Shown here one piece after another: positions 1 to 6,600 of a stretch of 6,984 bases of DNA (position 1 is its first letter; every line of letters starts with the position of its first letter). This DNA is from an uncultured Ruminococcus sp. Its GTDB lineage: Bacteria; Bacillota; Clostridia; Oscillospirales; Ruminococcaceae. The notes under the pieces were generated by a model. It made no database searches, was not told where the DNA came from, and saw only the letters and a list, made by a program, of their open reading frames with translations. Made by a program: the position numbers and the translations under genes. The DNA is taken from contig CAMWKY010000114.1 in NCBI GenBank assembly GCA_947174965.1, forward strand, positions 1-6,984. Direction: 5' to 3'.

Positions 1-62
1 AATTTGTATAGTATCACAATAATTAATAGTCAATTTTGTGAAAAATGCTTTTGGAAAATCTA

Positions 63-91
63 TTTACTTTTACGCTTTTTTGTGTTAAAAT
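63..91 (+). promoter_or_regulatory. Sigma-A-type extended -10 promoter of the acyl-CoA ligase operon
   Basis: A -35-like TTTACT (63-68) lies 17 nt before TAAAAT (86-91). A TG at 83-84, one base before the -10 box, makes this an extended -10 promoter. Transcription would begin near position 98, giving a leader of about 35 nt that is too short for a riboswitch. The rest of 1-131 is AT-rich with no open frame or hairpin that I could support. Confidence 0.6.
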
Positions 92-131
92 TAATTTGTA
101 TGATTAAAAACAATGAAAGGATATTTTTATA

Positions 132-1766
132 ATGCCTATTACAGAATTACTTGAAAGAAACGCAAAATTATATGCGAATGATGTTGCACTTATTGAAGTC
201 AACCCCGAAATTACCGAAAAAAGACGCATCACATGGAAAGAGTATGAACTTATTGAGCCAAACCCTGAATGTTGTTACAGACGTGAAATAACGTGGAAAG
301 TTTTCAATGAAAAAGCAAACAGATTTGCAAATATGCTTATTGAAAGAGGGGTGCAGAAAGGCGATAAAGTCGGTATTCTGCTTATGAACTGCCTTGAATG
401 GCTTCCTATTTATTTTGGCATACTAAAAACAGGTGCTTTGGCTGTTCCGCTTAACTTCCGCTATACTGCTGATGAAATAAAGTACTGTCTTGATTTAGCA
501 GAAGTCGATATTCTTATGTTTGGCTCTGAATTTATCGGACGTGTTGAGGAAATCGCAGACGAAATAAGCAGAAACAGACTGCTTTTCTATGTCGGTGAGG
601 GATGTCCGTCTTTCGCTGAACATTATGACAGCAACTCCGCAAACTGTTCAGGCGAATCACCCGATATAAAGCTTACTGATGAAGATGATGCGGCTATCTA
701 TTTTTCATCAGGTACAACAGGATTTCCGAAAGCTATTTTACATAACCACGAAAGCCTTGTGCATTCTGCAAAAGTTGAACAGAATCACCACAAACAAAGC
801 AAAGATGATGTTTTTCTCTGTATTCCCCCACTCTATCACACTGGAGCAAAAATGCACTGGTTCGGCAGTCTACAGTCAGGAAGTACGGCTGTACTCTTAA
901 AGGGTGTAAAGCCAAAGTCAATAATAAAGACCGTTTCAGACGAAAAATGCACTATAGTATGGCTGCTTGTACCGTGGGCGCAGGATATACTTGATGCCAT
1001 TGACAGAGGAGAAATAAATTTAGAAGATTATCAGCTCGACCAGTGGAGACTTATGCACATAGGCGCACAACCTGTTCCGCCGTCACTTATTTCACGCTGG
1101 AAAGAAAAATTTCCGCATCATATGTACGATACAAACTACGGTTTAAGCGAGTCCATAGGTCCTGGCTGTGTTCATCTTGGAATGGAGAATATACACAAAG
1201 TCGGTGCAATCGGCAAGGCTGGTTTCGGCTGGGAAGTCAAGATTGCCGACGAAAACGGAAACACTGTTGAACGTGGACAAGTAGGCGAACTTTACGTAAA
1301 AGGTCCAGGGGTTATGACCTGCTATTACCGTGACGAAAAAGCTACCGCCGAAACTCTGAAAGACGGCTGGCTTCTTACTGGTGATATGGCGCAGGAAGAT
1401 GAGGACGGTTTTATCTATCTTGTTGACCGTAAAAAAGATGTAATTATAAGTGGCGGTGAAAATCTCTATCCCGTTCAGATTGAGGACTTTTTAAGGTCGC
1501 ACCCTGCTGTAAAAGACGTTGCAGTTATTGGCTTGCCTGACAAGCGACTTGGTGAAATTGCGACAGCTATCATCTCCATAAAGGACGGTATGACCTGCAC
1601 CGAGGAAGATATAAACACATTCTGTCATAAGATGCCGAGATATAAACGTCCGCACAAGATTATTTTTGCTGATGTTCCAAGAAATCCTACAGGTAAAATT
1701 GAAAAGCCGAAACTCCGTGAAATCTACTGCGGAGAAAGTCTTGTTGCTAAACAGATTAAAAACTGA
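132..1766 (+). CDS. Acyl-CoA synthetase (AMP-forming ligase, ANL superfamily)
   Basis: This 544-residue cytoplasmic enzyme should activate a carboxylic acid with ATP to an acyl-adenylate and transfer it to CoA. Seen in the sequence: the nucleotide-binding loop YFSSGTTGFPK (190-200), the YGLSE motif (336-340), GWLLTGD (412-418), the hinge and A8 region DRKKDVIISGGENLYP (432-447), and near the C-terminus PTGK with the expected catalytic lysine K522. Length and motif order are full-size for the family. The start ATG has AAAGG about 11 nt upstream and a promoter just before it. It is the first gene of a three-gene operon, 20 nt ahead of a thioesterase. The chain length or aromatic nature of the substrate cannot be told from motifs; medium or long-chain fatty acid and aryl acid are both possible. 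Odd point: residues 20-59 consist of two diverged copies of a 20-residue unit. Confidence 0.93.
   Translation: MPITELLERNAKLYANDVALIEVNPEITEKRRITWKEYELIEPNPECCYRREITWKVFNEKANRFANMLIERGVQKGDKVGILLMNCLEWLPIYFGILKTGALAVPLNFRYTADEIKYCLDLAEVDILMFGSEFIGRVEEIADEISRNRLLFYVGEGCPSFAEHYDSNSANCSGESPDIKLTDEDDAAIYFSSGTTGFPKAILHNHESLVHSAKVEQNHHKQSKDDVFLCIPPLYHTGAKMHWFGSLQSGSTAVLLKGVKPKSIIKTVSDEKCTIVWLLVPWAQDILDAIDRGEINLEDYQLDQWRLMHIGAQPVPPSLISRWKEKFPHHMYDTNYGLSESIGPGCVHLGMENIHKVGAIGKAGFGWEVKIADENGNTVERGQVGELYVKGPGVMTCYYRDEKATAETLKDGWLLTGDMAQEDEDGFIYLVDRKKDVIISGGENLYPVQIEDFLRSHPAVKDVAVIGLPDKRLGEIATAIISIKDGMTCTEEDINTFCHKMPRYKRPHKIIFADVPRNPTGKIEKPKLREIYCGESLVAKQIKN
189..308 (+). repeat. Diverged in-frame 60-bp tandem duplication inside the ligase gene
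   Basis: Two adjacent 60-bp units, 189-248 and 249-308, encode residues 20-39 and 40-59. Both units begin LIE, share NPE at unit positions 5-7, and share ITWK at unit positions 14-17. The DNA copies differ at many positions, so the duplication is old and not an assembly artefact. The frame stays open through both units. The second unit leads into the standard family continuation (FNEKANRFANML), so the first unit is the likelier insertion. Confidence 0.75.
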
Positions 1767-1786
1767 TTATTAAGGAATGATATAAA

Positions 1787-2191
1787 ATGGATAATTATAG
1801 TGAAAAACTTGCGGAAGTCCGTGAGGTTTTCAAAAATGACAAATTTGCAACCGAAAATGGCATGGTTATTGATGAAATCGGTGACCACTATGCAAAATGC
1901 AGTGTAAAGCTTACTGATATTCACCGAAACGCTATGGGCGGTATTATGGGAGGAGTACATTTCACGCTTGCAGACTTTGCTTTTGCCGTTGCATCAAACT
2001 GGCAACACATGGGAACAGTTGCATTAAGTACCGATATTGCATTTATTGGTGCAGTCAAGGGCGACAGTCTCACAGCAGAGGCACAACTTATCAAAGACGG
2101 TCGTTCCGTCAACTGCTATCATATAATAGTAAAAGACAATCTTGAAAATATTGTTGCCGACGTTAAAACAGTAGGATTTCATAAATGCTGA
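1787..2191 (+). CDS. PaaI-family hotdog-fold acyl-CoA thioesterase
   Basis: This 134-residue protein has the size and pattern of a single-domain hotdog thioesterase, which hydrolyses acyl-CoA or aryl-CoA to the free acid and CoA, usually as a homotetramer in the cytoplasm. The signature is residues 46-70: H46, then MGGIMGG, VHFTLAD and FAFAVASN, with D63 at the position of the family's catalytic acid. The histidine of the usual HGG motif is replaced by methionine (M54). The central strands TVALSTDIAFIGAVKGDSLTA fit the fold. AAGGA at 1772-1776 precedes the ATG by 10 nt. The gene follows the CoA ligase by 20 nt, so the pair probably make and break the same class of thioester; the specific substrate is unknown. 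Confidence 0.87.
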   Translation: MDNYSEKLAEVREVFKNDKFATENGMVIDEIGDHYAKCSVKLTDIHRNAMGGIMGGVHFTLADFAFAVASNWQHMGTVALSTDIAFIGAVKGDSLTAEAQLIKDGRSVNCYHIIVKDNLENIVADVKTVGFHKC

Positions 2192-2622
2192 TTACGTATA
2201 ATTTACCTGAAATTATTGAAATTATGAAAAACAAGGATTTTGATAAGTTCAGATTTGTAGATAACTATGCCTATATCTATCCGAAATTGCCGAATAATTT
2301 TGAAATCGCACTTGAACTTGTAAACGGAAAAATTTCTGACAAATCTTTGAATATGGCTGTTAAAATTCTTGATAATTTTGACAAATGTATGAAAACAGCA
2401 CATGAATGGCTTGACAGACTAAAAGATGCCAATAATCAGAGTATTAAAGACTATGGCATCTGTGTTGAGAACGTTCCTTGCGGTCACGAATCAAAAGACT
2501 TATTATTTGGCTTTACTGTTTCATTTATTCAGGAAGAACCCGACAGACAAGCAACTTTTATGTTTACTGTAAAATTCAATGAAGAACTTAGAGCATATGC
2601 TGTTGAGGAGTCCTATACCTGA
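2185..2622 (+). CDS. Uncharacterised 145-residue protein, overlaps the thioesterase stop
   Basis: I do not recognise this family. The protein is soluble-looking, with no signal peptide or membrane segment. Residues 51-81 look helical and charged (around KILDNFDKCMKTAHEWLDRL). Residues 106-141 look like three beta strands (FGFTVSFIQ, QATFMFTVKF, ELRAYAVEE). Cysteines at 68, 93 and 99 do not form an obvious metal site. The ATG at 2185 lies inside the end of the thioesterase gene and shares the ATGCTGA overlap, which suggests translational coupling; AGGA at 2173-2176 gives an 8-nt spacing. A later in-frame ATG at 2224 lacks a ribosome site. It is the last gene of the ligase operon. Size and charge also resemble small immunity-type or DUF proteins, but nothing specific supports that. 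Confidence 0.75.
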   Translation: MLITYNLPEIIEIMKNKDFDKFRFVDNYAYIYPKLPNNFEIALELVNGKISDKSLNMAVKILDNFDKCMKTAHEWLDRLKDANNQSIKDYGICVENVPCGHESKDLLFGFTVSFIQEEPDRQATFMFTVKFNEELRAYAVEESYT

Positions 2623-2667
2623 AAACACTATATTTGATATTTTAATGGAAAAAATTCACAAAAGCTA

Positions 2668-2696
2668 TTGACTTTTTCTCACAAAGGGTATATAAT
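2668..2696 (+). promoter_or_regulatory. Near-consensus sigma-A-type promoter of the Nudix gene
   Basis: TTGACT (2668-2673) and a perfect TATAAT (2691-2696) are separated by exactly 17 nt. Transcription should start near 2703 and give a leader of about 33 nt. This separates the Nudix gene from the upstream operon, although I saw no strong terminator between them, so some read-through is possible. Confidence 0.8.
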
Positions 2697-2735
2697 AACA
2701 GTCGTTGAAAAAAATCTTTTCATAGGAGAATTTTT

Positions 2736-3512
2736 ATGGACGATATTGAAATTTATCTTAATATGCTTGAAGACGAAAAGAATATTTATGCTGAAATCAG
2801 TAACAAGACAGACTGTAAAATTGCTGACAGCAAAGAACTTGCAGATTATCTTGATAATCTGTCTGGTGATGTAAAGTTTAAACTGTATATTTCTGACGAG
2901 GATACAGACAATGACACAGTAGCAGAAGTTACAACAGCTTTTGATACACACTGCAAAAACAGTTATGAATTTATCGGCGACGAGTTTCTTAATCTGATTG
3001 ACGAGGAAGGTCATTTTCTCCCCGTATCAAAGCCACGTACGCTTATTCACCGTGATGGAGATTTACACCCTGCTGTACACGTATGGATAATCAAGGAAAA
3101 AGATATGGGCGTTTATGTACTTTTACAGAAACGTTCAGCAGAAAAGGCTGTTCACCCGAACTGCTACGACGTTTCGTCAGCAGGACACGTTCCACAAGGT
3201 GAGGAGTTCCGCATATCCGCTATACGTGAAACAGCGGAGGAACTTGGAATAAATCTGCATGAGGGTAAACTTGAATTTCTTGGTACACACAAAAGCTGTT
3301 ACAATAACGGAGATATACATGACAATGAAATCCGTGCAGTATATCTTTGCAGAGAAAAAATCGACACCGATAATCTTGTACTTCAGGCATCAGAAGTTTC
3401 AGATGTTGTATGGACGGAAGTTGATGAACTTCTTGCATCAGTAGACAATGAAAATTTTGCAAACTGTATTGACTGCGCAGAACTTTTCATGATAAAAAAA
3501 GCCGTATTTTAA
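2736..3512 (+). CDS. Nudix hydrolase with an N-terminal extension
   Basis: This 258-residue cytoplasmic protein belongs to the Nudix superfamily, which hydrolyses nucleoside diphosphates linked to another moiety. The Nudix box runs from G150 to I172 (GHVPQGE...RETAEELGI) and has every invariant position of GX5EX7REUXEEXGU; only the first hydrophobic U is a threonine. The region before the box (LPVSKPRTLIHRDGDLHPAVHVWII, about 95-119) and the conserved THKSCYNNGDIHDNE loop after it resemble the IPP-isomerase-like subgroup of Nudix proteins. Such proteins are often labelled isopentenyl-diphosphate isomerase, which I would not assume here. Residues 1-84 form an acidic extension without recognised motifs. 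AGGAG at 2724-2728 gives a 7-nt spacing to the ATG. The gene has its own promoter and terminator, so it is likely monocistronic. Confidence 0.88.
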   Translation: MDDIEIYLNMLEDEKNIYAEISNKTDCKIADSKELADYLDNLSGDVKFKLYISDEDTDNDTVAEVTTAFDTHCKNSYEFIGDEFLNLIDEEGHFLPVSKPRTLIHRDGDLHPAVHVWIIKEKDMGVYVLLQKRSAEKAVHPNCYDVSSAGHVPQGEEFRISAIRETAEELGINLHEGKLEFLGTHKSCYNNGDIHDNEIRAVYLCREKIDTDNLVLQASEVSDVVWTEVDELLASVDNENFANCIDCAELFMIKKAVF

Positions 3513-3521
3513 ATATAACTC

Positions 3522-3557
3522 AAAAAATCCTGTAATGTTGCAATTTCAGGATTTTTT
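3522..3557 (+). terminator. Rho-independent terminator of the Nudix gene
   Basis: AAAAAATCCTG (3522-3532) pairs with CAGGATTTTTT (3547-3557) around a 14-nt loop, giving an 11-bp stem that ends in six T. It lies 10 nt after the Nudix stop codon. The stem's A-tract also makes a T-tract on the opposite strand, so it may act as a backup terminator for the convergent gene. Confidence 0.8.
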
Positions 3558-3565
3558 ATAAACAA

Positions 3566-3592
3566 AAATTCCCCCGGTTTTCGAGGGAATTT
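3566..3592 (-). terminator. Rho-independent terminator of the xylanase-esterase gene
   Basis: AAATTCCC (3566-3573) pairs with GGGAATTT (3585-3592). Two further C-G pairs follow beyond one mismatch, and the loop is GTTTT. Read on the - strand, the stem is followed by a run of five T and then G, as expected for a terminator. It lies 29 nt beyond the stop codon of the large - strand gene. Confidence 0.75.
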
Positions 3593-3621
3593 CTGTTATT
3601 CTGGGATAATATCAAAATTAA

Positions 3622-6600
3622 TCAGTTGACTTTTGTATAAATCTGACCGCCGTTAAGCTGCTGGTTCTTTACTGCAAACATCTCTGAAACTGTTACAATC
3701 TGCCAGCCCTCTCCTTTAAGGTAAGGAGCAAGATATTCAATAGCTTCTGCTGTTGTATCGTATGTTTCATGTGCAAGAACGATAGCACCATTGAGTGAGC
3801 CGTTTTCCTTTGCCTTTACAATCTTATCAATCATATCATATGTTGAAGTATTGTTCCAGTCGCCTGTATCAATTGAACAAGTGATAAGCGGAGCATCATT
3901 CAATGTCTGCTGTACTGTCTGATTGCTTGCAAGATAAGGAAGTCTGAGGAGTTTTGACGGAGAAGTGCCGATAATGTTCTTGAGTTTAGCCTCACAGCTG
4001 TCATATTCGTTCCTTATCTCATTTGCTGACTTTGTAGAAAGGTCAGGGTGTGAAGTTGTGTGGTTTGCGATTTCCATGCCCTTTGAGAAAGCATATTTAA
4101 CTTCTTCTTCTTTGCCTGAATTGTTAATCCAGTCTCCTACATAGAAAAATGTTGAGTGGAATCCTGAATCTGCAAGAGCATTTATAATTCTCATTGAAGT
4201 ATCTGTAGGAGCATTTCCTACTGCGCCATCATCAAATGAGATTGCAACCATAGGCTTTGTCGGATCAATCCATGAAATATCAACACCGCCAGCCGGTTTA
4301 GTTGTGGGTGGAGTAGTTGTTGCTGGTGTTGACTGTGATGGCTGTGTGCCTGATGATGAACTGCCTGAAACTTTGAAAATACCTTTCATGAAGTTATACA
4401 TCATAGGAACTACACAACTTCCGTCATGTCCGCCTCCCTGAATCTCCTGCCAGATGTGGTCCTGTCCGTTTGTTGTAAGAATATTATGATAACTTTGCGG
4501 AAACTGTCCTACTACAGTATCATTTGTACCGCCTGTAATAAGCCAGAGATAAGGATAATTTGCTGTATCCTTGATTTTGAAATCAGCTTCTGCCATATTT
4601 CCCGGGTGTGCCATAAAGCTGTCAGTTCCGGGAGTTACACCAGGTGCAGGACAAGCAGCACCGATATATCCGAACAAGTCAGGACGTGTAACACCAACAT
4701 AGAGTGTTTCTCTGCCGCCCATTGAAAAGCCTGAAATAGCTGTATTCTCTCTGCCTGTTTTTACTGAATAATTCTGCTCAATGTAAGGCATAAGACATTC
4801 TGCAAGGTCCTCACGGATAGCATCATAAGCCTTTGTTTCCTCAACTGTAAATCCTTGACACTGGTCAGAAGTTTTGCTTGTGTACATTGATGTAAAAACA
4901 ATAATCATCTTTTCAGCTTCACCGCTCTTTGCGAGGTTGCCTGCGAGACTTCTTATTTTCATTCCGTCATCAAGCATTGTATTGTGGTCACCGAAAATAC
5001 CGTGATTCACATAAAGAACAGGGTATTTTTCATTTTTTGAATATCCCTCTGGAAGAAGAACATTTGCTTTTTTGTTTTTACCTGAAATTGTTGAGAAATA
5101 TGTGATTTCCTCAAGAGTACCATAATCACTGTTGCCGTTTATTGCAGATGCAGGAACATCATTTGTCATGTTCTTTCTTACGTTGTCCATATATTCTGTA
5201 GGAGTTACGGAAACAGCTGTCGGATTTTTTTCTGTTGTAACTGCTGGCTGATTTTCAGTTGTTGTATCAGGTAACTGAATATCTCCGACTGGAAGACTGT
5301 CAATCATTTCTGCTTCAAGCTGCTGGATTGCAAGAGCGTCCTGACCTGTAACACCAGTTCCGGGATAGTAGCAATCGCCATTCAGCAACCCTTTTTCTGA
5401 AAGTCCGTATTTATCCTGATTGCCGAGATGCTGAATAATAGCTGTAGCATCTGCGATATTAACTGCTCCGTCGCAGTTTGCATCGCCATAAAGAATATCT
5501 GCTGGAGGTGTTACCGGTGATGTAGTAGGCTGTGTAGCTGAACCTTCAACAGTGCCACCACCTGTTACAACTGATGATTTTACGCCCTCTTTTGAGCCTT
5601 GTGCATCATCAATGTAGAAGTCTGTGAGACTGTCAGGAGCTTCAACATAAAGAACCATGTTTGTTGCACCTGTCGGAATCTTAAAAGCTGTATTTTCAAG
5701 CTTTGTCCATTCACCGCTCTTTGCAGTTGCAGAAGCAACTTCATCATAATTTTCTTCACCATTGAGACTATACTGGAGTGTAAGTTTCATATCTGTAGCT
5801 TCTCCTGATTTCTGGAGAACTGCTGTACTGAAACTGTAAGTATTTCCAGGTACGAATACTTTCGGGTCAAGAGAAATTGATGCACCGTGCCAGTTGTCTG
5901 TACGTCCACTTACGAAAAGTGAGCTGTTGCCTGAATAGTAGTTCTTTGAATCATTTGCAGTCTTTGCATCTCCACGACTTTTCCAGTTGTCAGTGCCTGT
6001 TTCAAATGTACTCTTGAAATAGTTTCCATTTTCATCAGGTTCAACAGGAGTTGCAGGAGTTGTTGTAGGCTGTGTATTATCACCCTTTTTAGTTGTATAA
6101 ACATCAAGCATTGTAACATCTGCAACACCGCTGCTTTCCCAACCTTCAGCATTGAGTGCAACTTCGTAGAGATTACCGATACCCCAGCCTTGGTCAGCCC
6201 ATGCTTTGAAGTGGTCAGAAACTGTGATGTGACCTGAAGTTCTTGTATCCTTACGAACGCTGAAATACTGCTTGAATGTTTCGCTGTTGCCGTGAATTGT
6301 CGGACCTGTGTGGTCTATAGCGAAAATCTCATACTGTCCGCCGTCAATTGTAACAGTTTTTGAAGCACCGTTTGCAGTAGGACGCCAGTTTACCCAGTCC
6401 TCAATGATGTAATACTCAACAAGAGGCGGATTGCCTGCTGCGTTTCTGTTCTCAAACCAACCGTATACACAAAGACGTGAGTTACCGCCACTGCCTGTCT
6501 GAGAATATGTTGCATCATAGTCAAGACCGATATAATCATAATCAGTAGCCTTTTTTTCTGAACCAAAGTCAAGACCACGACGTGCAAGGAAGTTGCCCTG

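Noticed and set aside
1..131. Leader of the ligase operon considered as a riboswitch or T-box
   Set aside because: The predicted transcript leader is only about 35 nt and shows no stem structure; the upstream part is plain AT-rich spacer.
188..310. Doubled segment in the ligase considered as a frameshift or assembly duplication
   Set aside because: The two copies are clearly diverged in DNA and the frame is open throughout, so an artefact or broken gene is unlikely.
2655..2678. Possible terminator AAAAG...CTTTTT after the 145-residue protein gene
   Set aside because: The stem is only about five A-T-rich pairs and overlaps the -35 box of the Nudix promoter; it is too weak to call.
2679..3014. 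A 111-codon open frame on the - strand opposite the Nudix gene
   Set aside because: It lies antisense to a gene with clear motifs, its product looks like low-complexity Cys/Ile/Phe/Val-rich sequence, and it has no supporting ribosome site. It is a by-product of AT-rich coding on the other strand.
2736..3512. Isopentenyl-diphosphate isomerase as the product of the Nudix gene
   Set aside because: The similarity is at the level of the Nudix subgroup only. The neighbours are not isoprenoid genes, and the Nudix box is complete, which favours a hydrolase.
4426..4725. A 99-codon open frame on the + strand opposite the CE1 module
   Set aside because: It is antisense to the active-site region of a well-supported esterase module and has no promoter, ribosome site or recognisable protein features.
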